Positions 1-11,846 of a stretch of 64,000 nt of DNA are shown here, piece after piece. The stretch covers positions 14,472,085 to 14,536,084 of the forward strand of contig OY727103.1 of NCBI GenBank assembly GCA_963402885.1, read 5' to 3'. Below the pieces are notes generated by a model. It made no database searches and had not been told where the DNA came from. It worked only from the letters and a program-made list of their open reading frames with translations. The number at the start of each line of letters is the position of its first letter. The stretch's first letter is position 1. A program made the translations under genes and the position numbers. This DNA is from Antedon bifida (Eukaryota; Echinodermata; Crinoidea; Comatulida; Antedonidae).

Positions 1-347
1 TCCATTTTACTTTATATGATTCAATGTTAAAGATAAAATGTTCAACTTGAAAACAAAAACTTGGCACAGGGAATAAAAAATAGAGGTGAATATCCAACAG
101 AATCCATGATCCGAATGATCTTACTAGTTAATGCTTGAGTGATCCAAAGATAAAACCTTCCTTATCGAGGTCAAACCATCAATTGGTCATTAAAAGATTT
201 GCTAAAACAAAATTAAATTTCAAGTGTGGAAATGATAAGATGGAATATGACATTCACATTTCAGTACAGTTTGAAACTGAATTTCACATCTAATTGGTGA
301 AATTTGGTCAACGCAGAATTCTAATTATTTACTTAATCTTTGTTTAG
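1..347. other. Intron tail upstream of the receptor gene's first visible exon
   Basis: AT-rich sequence without a supported coding exon. It ends in the acceptor TTTAG directly before the exon at 348. I infer that it is the 3' part of an intron of the receptor-like gene, because that exon starts in the middle of a codon and no initiation codon or signal peptide is visible. The 5' exons must lie before the window. Confidence 0.6.
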
Positions 348-1040
348 ATATTGGGGCTGAGACTGTATCACCATATTATGGTGGTCTGATAGATCAGAAG
401 TTTGCTCTCCATCAACAAGCTAGTGTGTCGCAAAACAACAAGGTCCATTACACATGGTACATACGGTGTAATGTCGGTTCTAACATTCTTCTAAACTTTT
501 TAAGTAAGAAACTTTATCTATCTATATTTAACGATACTATTGGTAGGCCTATAGTTTTTGGAGGTTCTTTTTCCAAACCAATGGATATCAAGGCTGACCA
601 ATTGAATTGCATAGAACCTATCTGTATTTCAGCCCAGTTGGTGCAAACATATTTTTTCCAATGGCGTATCTAGATTCTCACACGAGTGCCCAACCAAACC
701 ATATTTGGGGGATATGGTTACATTTTTTTAGTGCAAAACAAAATGCCCAGTAATTAAAGAATAACAATAAAGTCCAATTCTCAAATCTTTGAAACTCCAT
801 ATTGAATTGAACATTCTTCAACAGATATAGAATTGGGTGGAAGTACATTAGAAGTATGGGATGCAGAAGATTCCAAAGTTCAAATCAAGATTGAGAATGA
901 AGCAGCAAAACATAATGTAAAACGCGATAATCGACGGTCTTTGTTATCAGACGGCAATTTCATGTTTATTCGCTGGATAGGGGAGGCTAAGAAAGGTGAT
1001 AATATTCAAATTGCATTTGCATATGTCCAGAAAAATAAAG
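348..1040 (+). CDS. CUB-like domain, two exons (348-503 and 825-1040)
   Basis: The first exon ends at donor GTAAGAA (504), the second starts after ACAG (824) and ends before GTAAGT (1041). The first exon leaves one base (phase 1) and the second supplies two, giving Asn-Ile-Glu-Leu-Gly-Gly. The pattern of W-x-I, I-x-L-x-F, LEVWD and a final aromatic-rich strand fits the CUB fold. Only one Cys is visible, so the usual disulfide pattern is incomplete or its partner lies upstream. The CUB assignment is moderate. Confidence 0.6.
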
Positions 1041-4000
1041 GTAAGTTGTGTAACATTTTACTAAATCATCGTTGTAGTATTACCAATATTTGTTATTACC
1101 ATCACAACCCTTTTTGTCATTTCTTTTCCTCTATTTAGTATAATATATTGAATGAATATCAAATCTACTAAAGCTAAGGACTATTGTTAATGTTCATAGT
1201 ACTATTGTATGCTGGTATAGCAATAATAGAGTGGAAAATTTTACAAGGGGATTTCCACATTTTTTCATGGTTTGATGTGCAGTGATGCGTATAGTCTCTG
1301 AAATTTAACAGCTATGCTAGAAGTTTATTATTATTATTATTGTTTCAGTTTAAAAATAGCCAAGGTTGAACTATATTTATCCCTTTATTTACCTATAGAT
1401 AAAGTGAGATGTAGTCTATAGAAACATAGGCAATCATTAATTATGAAAATGATGGAAATTTCCGTTGAGAGTTGATGGTTATCAATTATTGATATCAGTT
1501 ATTGATATATAAAACATTTATGAAGGTCGTTTATCATGAATAGGATGTTTATGTTGCTGTATGTTTACGTTAAATTACTAAAGATTTGTTCCTACATTGG
1601 ACCAACGCATGGCCAAGCATTATCATGTGTATTGGATTAAGTGATTTACACTGATAATTCTGGTCAAAAATGAAAGATTATAGGCTTTCACTTTTTTTTA
1701 ATGCACATGATACCAATATGCATATTCTCTTTGTTGTATATTGAGCAACGATTTTAATATTTCTATCTATCGTCTTGTTAAACATTGATTTTTGTTTCTC
1801 TCTCATTGCGCTGCACTGTCATGCAATGTTACGTACAGTGTTGTGAGTTGTATCCTTGATCTTCATTACCTTCTTGCTTGATTACCACACTTCACACCTC
1901 CAAGCAAGTAAATAAACAAGTCTGGCTAAGAATTGCATTTCATTGATGAAACCAATAATTAATTGGAAACATCATTTTTTTTCTCAGATGAGAAGTGTGG
2001 CGATATGTATAATGCGTGCCAATTTGGTGTAGAGTATGTGTGCATATCAAATGAACTGATGTGTGATGGAACAAACCATTGTCACAATGGGGAAGATGAA
2101 GATGAGTTGTGCAGATCATCAGGTAGAGAAGGTGAGTTAATTTATTTTTACTTGTATATTCAAACAAATAATACTTTATCATACACTATATGCAAACAAA
2201 TCTAACAGTTTATTACATCATAATTAAAATTTTATTTGTAACTTTTAATTATTTTGTTCATCCTAACACACAGCGAGTCATTTCATATGTAAACATTTAT
2301 TTTGAATCAACTAATAAACACACCTATACTAAAATGAAGTTTAGGGGGATTGGGTGAGGGAGAGAATTGTCCACAATCTTAACCCTTTCTGCATACGACT
2401 AAAATAGTAGAGTTTTATAGAAGAAATAATTTGCACGATTTATGTCTTTTCGGCAAATTAGGTATAATCAAATTCAAGTTGTTTGTTTGAAAATGAAATT
2501 TAGCCGATATTTTGACTTGGAAATAGAATTTAAAAACCAAGCAGAAAGGTTTTACTGATTACATGAAAAATTTGAATGTTCTTCCTTTAAAGTAGAATGT
2601 ATACATGCACTTAAACTAATTGCCACAAGCCTGTGCCCACGACTGGGACCGCAATCGCAAAGTATATTAACAATTTCATGAATAATTTTATTCTTCAAAA
2701 TATTTTACAATTACCCATAAACCTATGGGAGATTTCAAAACCTAGTGCTAGTGATACAGTTAATATGGGTGGGTAAAGAGAGAAGTAAACAGAGACTTTG
2801 CTAGTGAAAGGTTGACATCTTGCCAACTCCACTGTCTATTATAATTCCAATCATTTATTGCAGTTAAGTAAAAATTGACTCTAAAAATATAAAAATAGCC
2901 ATTATTATTATTATTTAGTTATCCCATATTTTAAGTTCAAAATACCAATTTTTGCATACTGTATGTATCCCTTCATTCCATGCACAGCACGGCTTTTTAC
3001 CCCAACTCCGGAATATATGTGCCCCGAGGAATGTCTACATGGGGCGTCATGTACGAAGCTGGGTGGTTGCGAGTGTGCATATGGATTCTATGGGCCTAGA
3101 TGCCAATATTCAGGTGAGAGAAGGTGGCACGGCTATTGCAGCTCATATGCATGTTGTTTGCTAGTTTTTTATACTGTATGAAATTTGCTGTAATTGGTTT
3201 TCCCTTTCACAATAGTTGGTAATGATTACTGTCATTATTAACTTTGATCAACGTTGACATACAGAAACAAATTTACTAAAAATACTCTCTAAAGTATGCA
3301 ACAGTGGCATGTCCAGGTGAAGAGGAAATCCACACTTTTTCTTCTTTCAATACACCCGTTGTTTTAGAAATTTGGTGGCAATGTTCGATTCAACTTTTTA
3401 AAGTGTCACCTTTTCTGCAACTTTCCTACACCCCTCTTTTTTACAAGTCTTGGATCTGCCACTATTGTATATAATGTTATCTGCAAAGTATGTCAATATT
3501 TGCCTATTTTTGATACCTTTATATATTTCAACATTCAAAGTACAAATTCTATGCCATGATTTTATTGTGTATTTGTTATTAACCTTCTTTTTCATGTTAT
3601 CTTGAACACCATAACATAACCATATTCAAAAGTGATATGATGTGTTATCATATTTTGATAACCTTTAATAACTTTGTCTCGAACCACTAACTTTCATTTT
3701 ATTTCTAATTCAAACCTTTCCTGTTTGCATGATGAGGTAGCATTGTTTCCATACAGTCACGGTTTAACTAATTGTAAACGATTAAAACCTCTTATTAAAT
3801 TTATTATGATCTATAAAAATCGTTGATCAGTCATGTTTTTGTATCCAAGTTTGACCGCAGTCTTGGCCGGTATAACGATCAAACCGCTTCCCTTGAGTTT
3901 AAATCTTAACATGGTCATTCAAGCATGGTCAGAAAAATTCCACTGGTCCAATTTATTCACCGGTCGTTGATGGCTTGTAATTAAAATTTGAATTCGCAAG

Positions 4001-6800
4001 TAATTTTAATTTCCTTTCTTCAGGGGTCACTGGGCTCCCAGGCAAGTTAAATGACACCGGTTCTGAACCTTTCCAGTGTTGTTTCCTCCTTAGCTGGATG
4101 GTACGACCCTTGTTATTTCCCAGGGGAGTTTAATAGCTATTGTGTTTGTCATCAGTAAATCTAAAAATGTTCACTCCATGTTGTTGAATGATTTTCAAAC
4201 TCATTGAGAAACATTGGAAGTTTTTGTACATAATCTTCCCTTGAGTTTAAATTCTTAACATGGTCACTCAAGTATGGTCAGAAAAATTCCACTGATCCGA
4301 AACATTGGAAGTTTTTGTACATAATCTTTCAACTTTTCTTTAAACTTTGCATAAAACAATTGCTGTTTGAATGTCCTAGCAGCAAAGATGCATTAGACAC
4401 TCGAGATTAAAGAAAATTCATTAAATATTACAGTTTCTAAACATGATCTTACAATACAGTGATTTTTTTTTTTGTAGGACACTATACAAATACCTACTCG
4501 AACATTGCTGCAATTATTGGTGGCGCCGTGTGTATTTTCTTCCTGCTACTGTTATCATGCATGGCATGTGTTGCATACATCCGTGGACCACAACCAGGAA
4601 GGGACATAAATGGTATTCCACAGTTGATAAGTGTTGGTAAGTACAAACCTCATTTAATTACTATGTATGACCGAGTATATTCCCATTTTCGAGTTTAATT
4701 CCACTCCCTAATTTAGACTAAATTCTGACACAATTCACAAACATCACACAAATTCCATCTCATAATCTTGCACCAAATTTGTTACCAAGGACCATTCTCC
4801 ATACTATTACAGTAAGATCAGGTGACTTAGTCACACAGTCGTAACCTAAGTATTGGTGATAATGTTGTAAATGTAGCTGAAAGGAAATTCACAAAATCCA
4901 ATTTCTTATTGATCCGAACGAACATTAATGCATAATAAACATACTTTTATGTAATTATGTCCCGTAACATGATCCGTATGTTCATTATAAATGTAAGATG
5001 AGTGATGTGAATATGTTTAATTGTGAGTAAAGCTTTTAATACACTGAAAATATATTGTGCAGGATATGTGTAACTTAGAAATATAAACAGTATGCTGTGA
5101 AAGACCTAGTGGTCTAATAGTAGAGTGCCTGTATATCAAGTACAATATTCTATGTTCAAGTTGGGTGGGTTTTCTCATCTTTAATGCTTATGTTTGCATA
5201 ATGTATACCCTGTACTTATCCCCTATTCCTGTCAGAAAGTAGTCTTTTCTAAGACTTTTGTATCATTCGAGTATTTCAACTTCTGTATTTGATGATGATG
5301 AACATTTAGATTAGAAAACTATAATTACACATTATGTCTGATATTTTGCATATCCTACAGTATTGGTATATACATCCTCAGGGAGCAGTACAATACAAAT
5401 TATAAAGTTTTTATCATTTGGAGAGAAAGATATCCAATTACAGCACACCAACCCAAATAAATTGACAAAAAGTTTTTTGTATATTTTAACCTTGCATACA
5501 GAAGTGTGCTAAGTAGTTTCCTTTCTATGACAGACTATTATAAGAGTGACGACGGCCATGTTATTGCTTCTACTTAACGTAAATTGCTGCAATATTCGTA
5601 AATTAAATTTTTATTTCCATGCATTATTTACAGTGGTTAATTTGTCGAAAGTGTAAACTGAGTCATAATAAAGAATGTTTCTCAAAAACTTTTCAAAGGC
5701 TTTCAGACCGTACATGATAATTTACATACACATAAGATTCTACATATTCATCTATATGAAGTATGACAATCAACACTATGCTCTTTAACTTTTAATTCCA
5801 AGAATATATTATATGGCTGCAGGTAGTCTATTGTAACTGTTTAACCTAGTTACTTTGTTGACCCAACATTTATGTATGGTTTGACATGAATGTATATTTG
5901 CAAGACTGGTTGCATTGAAGCAGCAATGTTTTTGGCATGTTGTGAAAACAGGATGTTTCTCTTAATCATGTTTTTGATAATTTCAACACTTGTTTTTATG
6001 ATAAAACAAGTTCACATCTTGAAAGGTTTTCATACTAATTAATAGCAAATTTTCGCCACTTTATGTTAAGTGGTTCATTACAGCCACCCACCACGTTTTC
6101 AACCTGACCAATTTTTGTAGGACACACCCATTGATTAATTAAGTTGATTAATCTTCAGTAAATTATTTCCACAACAAGAATATCATTAAAATGCATATGA
6201 TAATATTACTAGATAAAGATTACTGCATAATGCAACTGTGGCGTAATGTGTACAAACAATAAATGGGAAATTCCAAAAGTAATTGGTGTGTAAGCATGGG
6301 TTTATTACGCTTGGTTGCAACAAGAAACTCTGTAATAAATGTTGTGTGCTTGCTTACTCAAGTAAAGAAAGGTTTTTCATTAATTTATTTTATTTTGTCT
6401 CTTTTTAGAACCAATTGGTGGATGTTCATCATTCGATGAGGCTGCAGCCATTGCTCATAGCGACCTGCCACCATGCTATCTAGAAGTAGTTCTCAGCAAA
6501 GGATATCGTGCAGGAGGCACTACAGCACTAACCAAAAAGGACGAATGCGATGAAATGCCTGTACACCCTCCTCCATATGACGTAGTAACCGCTTGCGACA
6601 AACCTGACGCGAAAGCTTTAGAAGTTCAATTAAACCCTGACACTTTTCAACCTGAAACGCGGATATGGGAGCACAAAAGCAAATCAAAGATTGTTAACGC
6701 GATGAAGAAGAAAAAGAAAACAAACAATCCATATTGCCAACATTGCAATAGACAATATAGACATGAATGTCGCGTGAGCGAAGACTGGGTCTGTATGTAA
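348..6800 (+). CDS. CUB-LDLa-EGF transmembrane protein with two PPxY motifs (3' part of gene)
   Basis: Six exons join in one frame: 348-503, 825-1040, 1988-2131, 2988-3113, 4478-4636 and 6409-6800 (stop TAA), giving 396 residues plus a partial first codon. Order of domains: a CUB-like beta-sandwich region over the first two exons (WYIRC, then LEVWDA), one LDL-receptor class A repeat with six Cys and the acidic box DGTNHCHNGEDE, one EGF repeat ending YGFYGPRC, a single membrane helix (IAAIIGGAVCIFFLLLLSCM), and a tail of about 150 residues. The tail carries LPPCY and PPPY, both PPxY motifs, a KKKKK run, and a Cys/His-rich end. PPxY motifs bind WW domains of NEDD4-family ligases; LDLRAD3, LDLRAD4 and PMEPA1 are known membrane proteins with such tails, so a role as a cell-surface receptor or ligase adaptor is plausible. 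The architecture does not match a named vertebrate gene that I recognise. All junctions are phase 1. A possible poly(A) signal ATTAAA is at 6854. The signal peptide and N-terminus lie outside the window. Confidence 0.85.
1988..2131 (+). CDS. LDL-receptor class A repeat exon
   Basis: This is a phase 1-1 exon between TTTCTCAG and GTGAGT. It encodes a complete LDLa module with six cysteines in order and the calcium-binding acidic stretch CDGTNHCHNGEDEDELC. The family binds protein ligands through the calcium-stabilised loop. Confidence 0.9.
2988..3113 (+). CDS. EGF-like repeat exon
   Basis: This is a phase 1-1 exon between TGCACAG and GTGAGAG. Six cysteines have EGF spacing, with CEC and then YGFYGPRC at the end. 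There is no calcium-binding EGF signature (no D-x-D/N-E before the first Cys). Confidence 0.9.
3887..4329. repeat. Dispersed and tandem duplication within an intron
   Basis: A segment of about 63 bp at 3887-3949 (CTTCCCTTGAGTTTAAAT...ACTGGTCC) recurs at 4235-4298 with few changes. The second copy sits in a 91-bp unit at 4208-4298 whose first 31 bases (GAAACATTGGAAGTTTTTGT...) repeat at 4299-4329. This looks like local duplication inside the intron between the EGF and membrane exons. Confidence 0.8.
4478..4636 (+). CDS. Transmembrane exon of the receptor-like gene
   Basis: This is a phase 1-1 exon with acceptor TTTGTAG and donor GTAAGT. It encodes a short juxtamembrane stretch, about 24 hydrophobic residues, then YIRGPQPGR, whose basic residues fit a cytoplasmic stop-transfer flank (type I topology, N-terminus outside). 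Confidence 0.88.
5100..5185 (+). repeat. tRNA-like SINE remnant
   Basis: AGTGGTCTAATAGTAGAGTG resembles a pol III A box, and about 45 bp downstream GTTCAAGTTGG resembles a decayed B box. No clear tail or target duplication is seen. It sits in the last intron of the receptor gene. Confidence 0.4.
6409..6800 (+). CDS. Cytoplasmic-tail terminal exon with twin PPxY motifs
   Basis: This is the terminal coding exon, after acceptor TTTTTAG. It carries LPPCYLEVV and, about 40 residues later, HPPPYDVV; both satisfy PPxY for WW-domain binding and are followed by hydrophobic residues. A lysine run and CQHCNRQYRHEC follow, which could be a small metal site or palmitoylation-prone cysteines (inference). 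It ends with TAA at 6798-6800. Confidence 0.88.
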
Positions 6801-7635
6801 ACCAACAGTCATGCTGTATATAAAATTGTACATTTTGTATATTAATTTTGTACATTAAATTGTATGTATCTGTTTTTATATTGTAGGAATATATGTTTTT
6901 CTTTACTAAGACCAATTAATGTTTCTGTTTTATGTTAAGGATAATGTTAATTTTATGTTTTATTATGATAAATTTGTATTAATTTTGGTTTTGTATTGTG
7001 TTATTGCATTATATATTCGATACTTGCTCAAAACGTTACACTGCACAATAACTCAATAAGATAACAACTATTGGCATTATTAACTTTCTAAGATTCTTCT
7101 CAAACCGTTTAAATTATTATTAGTTGAAAGCTTTCCAAATTTTCAATCTGAAACAAATTTATACCTGGATACTTCTGTCACATGAATTATAAAACATACA
7201 AAAATGTCAGATAAATTATACCTCACATAATATAAATTTAATTGGAAAGAACCACAGTCACAAGATTAAATGACGCAGCCGTATGGCACAAATTGAAACT
7301 AAATCATTCATCCGAGTAAAATGATGTATTTCCTTTGTTCGATGAAAGCAATTTAGTATTTCTTGAGGTATAACATTGTAATTTGATAAAAAATAATTTA
7401 CTTCTTTCAAAAAGTAAGCAATTAAGAAATGTAATTCAATGAAAGTTTATCAGATAATTACCTAAAAAAGACTTTTAAAATGAAATTTAATCAGAATTTG
7501 CTATAATGTGTTTCAAAACAGCTCTTTTTCGAATGATATTTCATTTTTGTTTTCCAAAATTTGTGTTACAGCAGTTCAGAGATAATATTAATTGGCATGT
7601 GTAACGTTTTGAGCAAGTTCAAAGAGATTATTATA

Positions 7636-7799
7636 CAGTCAACTCTCCCAACACTGGACATCCCTGGGCTTTCTGGTTTTCTAGAATGTCTGGTATTCTG
7701 AATGCATTTCAAATGGTAACATTTTCGGACCTAAAAAAAATCTTGTGTATTGGGGAAAGTTCCAGTTTTCAGAAACTCTGGTATTAGGAGAGTTGACTG
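7636..7799. mobile_element. Pogo/Tc1-like MITE, 164 bp
   Basis: Perfect 13-bp terminal inverted repeats, CAGTCAACTCTCC and GGAGAGTTGACTG, are flanked on both sides by TA (7634-7635 and 7800-7801), the expected target duplication of mariner/pogo elements. The CAGTCAA start resembles pogo/Tigger ends. There is no transposase, so it is non-autonomous. Confidence 0.85.
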
Positions 7800-8879
7800 T
7801 ATTTTATATCAGCGAGTCTTTAATGTGTTAAATGGTGCTTCGTAATACCTTACGATATCATGTTTGTCTGTCGCAATATTCTATAAATGCAACTAGTGTA
7901 TATCGTTTCCTGAAATCTAAATTTCAAATTGAACTGATTTGTAACAATCTTTCTTCCTATTACTCATTCATGTTATTAACAACAAATGAAACATTTAAAT
8001 ATTTAAATGCACAAAATACAAAGATAGTAACTAGCTATCTTGTGTGGAACCTATATGTCTGTACTGAGGCAATTGTATTTTAGTATGATTGTCTGTTTCT
8101 CAAGATAATTTGGCGCCAAAATATAATGAATTTTAACATATTGTTATTGTACTATGGTAACAAATGTTCTATTTTTACACATCATTTGTCATGCCGATGT
8201 TGATGTTAAATATTGACTACCACATTTGAGATTGAACAAACATTTTTACTTTATCGTGATTGCTTAAGTTTGTCATTAATATACAGTATTAACATAAGAT
8301 ATTATAAATCCTATTGGGAGAAAGGTGTTCATATGTAATATTATTTATATTGTATATTATGTGAGGAAAAGTATCAATTTCATAATGTTACATTTTTTTA
8401 ATCATAATTTTTACAGTATTTTTATTTTTGCTTTGTTATGTAAACATTTTAATTTACCCACCTTACTCAATGTCATTTGGTTTAGTTTATGTTTGTGCAA
8501 TATGCTATAATTAAAGCATTTGATATCACCAACCAGGTGTAGTTGGCAACGTTCTTCCTTTTCTATACCATAACTTTGGAGGTTTGTACCTCATTCTATA
8601 GATTAAAATCGCCTGTGATGGACAGCCTACCAGGTTGATTATCCATTGATAACTCAGTTCCAACTAAATGCACATAAGTTGCATGCTGATGTCTATCTGC
8701 TATTTTTGGTGTGGGCTCTTTATTAGATCAATACAGAGTTTAAATGCGACTTCAAAGACTTTTTTACCTGAAATATTTCTAAGCGTGTAGTATCATTCTA
8801 TTGTTTCCTCTACAAAAATAACCCAAACCAATTTACAGTAGAAGTTTGAATATGAAATACAGTACTAATAATAATAATA

Positions 8880-8900
8880 ATTGTCCAAACGTTGGACAAT
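8880..8900. repeat. Perfect-arm palindrome
   Basis: ATTGTCCAA and TTGGACAAT arms of nine bases enclose ACG. The palindrome directly follows an (AAT)n run, so it may be the end of a decayed element rather than a regulatory hairpin. Confidence 0.6.
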
Positions 8901-9980
8901 GGCCCTTTATTAAATGAATTCTATGCAGTTGACAATTTATACACATTTTGAATGTTGATATTCACACTACAATGAGCTAATTATAATGGCTTGAAGGATT
9001 TGTTAACTGTAAAGATTTTCTGTGTAAATGCACATACTACTATTCAAATGAAATTTTGTATTTAAGCACATAATTAATGTTACCACACCGTTATTATTAA
9101 TGTTATAACTACTATTTTTGTAGATTATAATATTTGATGTATGTTATATTAATATAATTATCGCTTATATATTGCAATCATTATTCAAAGGGACAGTGCT
9201 TCCATTAAGTAAAATTATATGTATCATTCGATACACTGAATGGTACGGTATAGAGTATGGACAAGATGTAAACATTTCACAGCAACTCGATAAAATATGT
9301 AGTAAACTTGTTGGTTCAAAGTCTTGTTATGAGACATCCTTTGATTCTGAAATATTAAATATATAGGTTACTTTGTCAAAACAAACTTTTCTAAATCGTA
9401 AAATGAAAAAGATGAGGTAGTCAAAAACATCTTTTAAGTGTAAATGTAAAATTGAAAATTACATTATATTGCCAATTTATATTTAATATTACTAATTCAG
9501 CTATAATCATTTTATGTTGTATATGTGTACTGATAATTACCATGATTTGCAATATATGGTGTTCCTTATAGAGCAAATGATATGGGTTGTGTTGAGCGCA
9601 GATTCATATTGCTTCTAATGCTATAGGCCTATCTTCAAATAGATAACGTTGACGTAAATATGTAAACGTTTGTTTGATTTGTTCCGTGCCCTCAATGCAA
9701 ACTTATTTTTTGTTCTTGTTCGCTAATTAATTTATTTTTGTTAGAACAACTTTGTGTTGTTTCTCTAACTATAAACAACTTTTTCAAAAAATGTGCCTTA
9801 CTTAGGAATGCCAAAGAAAAGAAGTTGTATTGTTTACACAAGTTTACATTAGGATAAGTGGAAATTTTAATAAATTAAAAAAGAAATATTATTTTCATAT
9901 TGTGGTATTTCATTTGTTTTACTTTTTTTAGTACTTTGACGATGTAGCCGAATTTGACGTAGCCCCACTTTCACATTGAT

Positions 9981-10050
9981 TGGTCTGATCTTGAAGTATA
10001 CTACAGTATATGGTCTGATCTTGAAGTATACTACAGTATATGGTCTGATT
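9981..10050. repeat. 30-bp tandem repeat, 2.3 copies
   Basis: The unit starts TGGTCTGATCTTGAAG and ends CTACAGTATA. It occurs identically at 9981-10010 and 10011-10040, with a partial third copy. Confidence 0.9.
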
Positions 10051-11097
10051 AACTATATCCACGTTGCTTATTCATTATTAAATTAATTATTCATTGGATA
10101 ATAAAACTTATAAACTATTTCCGATAGTTCTATTGCCAATTAAATCATAGTTATCAATCTCATCAATTACTGAAATACCCATGAGTTCATGTTTTTATTT
10201 GTATACTTCACCCAGAAGATATTATATTTTAGACGATTTGGACCAAATAACTTGATCGACTTGTACCATGCATTCTATCTTGGAGAAAGCGCGACCTCTT
10301 GGAGAAACCACGTACTTTCATGGACAAAGACATACCATACTGTGTGTACTAATTAGCATAAAAGCCAGGTGAGGTTTAGTGAAGAAACAATAATATGCGA
10401 TGGCTACAATAACAGACTGAAGAAATACAAATAAGAGAATTCTTTGATGGTTGAAATTCGTATGTTAGATAGATTTGTAAGGTATTACGTTTATGGAAGC
10501 AAGACTATTACCATACTGGTCATTTGCAGGATAAGGTTCTTATAGCCTATGCTAGATGTTAAATAATGTATACGGTAGGTAGCCTTTCAAATCTTTACTC
10601 TGGTTTTAAGGTATTGTGTTGAAAACTAATTTTAGAATGTTGTTACTACTTAAACTAATTAGGAAGAACTGTTATTAAAAATAACATAATTTTAAAGCAT
10701 TTTGTCCCTGAAATCTGCTTTGTATTTAACCAATTTCCGAACAGCATTTATGTTCTCGATATCAAGGCTAAACATAATCCTCAGGTAGCCAAAATTGATA
10801 TATCAATTTCCAAACTTTTTAGCTAATAACTAAAACGTACGTTCCCATTATAGTCATCCTTCTTCATCAACATCTAAACTAACTCTTGATTATACGGGCA
10901 GTAGGCATTTTGTTTTGTCGCCGAATAACTTGACTTGAGAAGTGTCCTACATTTTAGGGACACGGTTAAATTTGCAAGAAGAACTGGTAAAAAATGAATT
11001 AATTGATCACAAACTAATTTCACCAAAACACATTTGGGCTATAGAAACAATTGCAAATTGTAAGCAAAACGTTCGTCACGCACGATATTCTTATAAT

Positions 11098-11846
11098 GTC
11101 ATTTAAACATTATATCGAGATTGCTAAAAGGGCGCGAAAACATGTTCACTTATGCATGTACAATGTTGTTAATGAAACATTCTGTAGGATAACCTGAGTA
11201 GTATTCTGTTTGTATTTCACACCTCCACTCGTTGCAATCTTTGATGCCATATAGCAGTTGTAATATTATTGATTTCGTGCTTGCGTCATGCTTGATGATT
11301 TCTCCTATGGGATTTTGTGCTTACTCTTAATGAAGAATGGAATAGACGAATAATATTATCTTATCCACCTAGTGTCTGAGAACGTGTTGCATTAACCGTT
11401 TGTGTTCGTCTTTCACTCGTTATGTGAATCGTTACCTGAATTAACTGCTACATCTATTCTATGTTTTCTGCTGCATAGAACAGGTTTAAACCGGTTTAAC
11501 ATCATACAAGTTATAATTGACCTGTAGACGGGGAAGGAAATCCTTACCCACCTCCACTCCCCCACCTTAACAATCTGTCTAAAAATAGATTGTATCCGTA
11601 CTACAGCAATGCATTGGGACTCCTAAATGCATTTCAACAATAAAGCGTGGTTCCCACTAGAACGCAACGCAGCGACGTATTGCGTAATCACAAGTTGCGT
11701 CGCTAGTGGGAACCAAGCTTAAGAGGCCCTTCTTGTAAAAACAAAATTATTAAATTATTAACTAATAAGAATAGTTACATTTTTAAAAGTAGACATAGAC
11801 ATGTTTTCGCGCCCTTTTAGCAATCGCGATATAATGTTTAAATGAC
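11098..11846. mobile_element. Candidate DNA element with 48-bp terminal inverted repeats
   Basis: The arm at 11098-11145 (starts GTCATTTAAACATTATATCG, includes GGGCGCGAAAACATGT) is repeated in inverse orientation at 11799-11846 with a single mismatch. The arms enclose about 650 bp without an ORF. A different MITE (11641-11721) sits inside. Either a non-autonomous transposon of about 750 bp or a recent inverted duplication would explain it. Confidence 0.65.
11641..11721. mobile_element. MITE family A copy 1, 81 bp (GTGGTTCCCACTAG ends)
   Basis: The left arm TAAAGCGTGGTTCCCACTAG pairs with the right arm CTAGTGGGAACCAAGCTTA. The interior contains ACGCAACGCAGCGACG. It shares both arms and the CpG-rich ACGCAACG interior with the copy at 12794-12961. 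It is short enough to form a near-complete hairpin. Confidence 0.8.
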
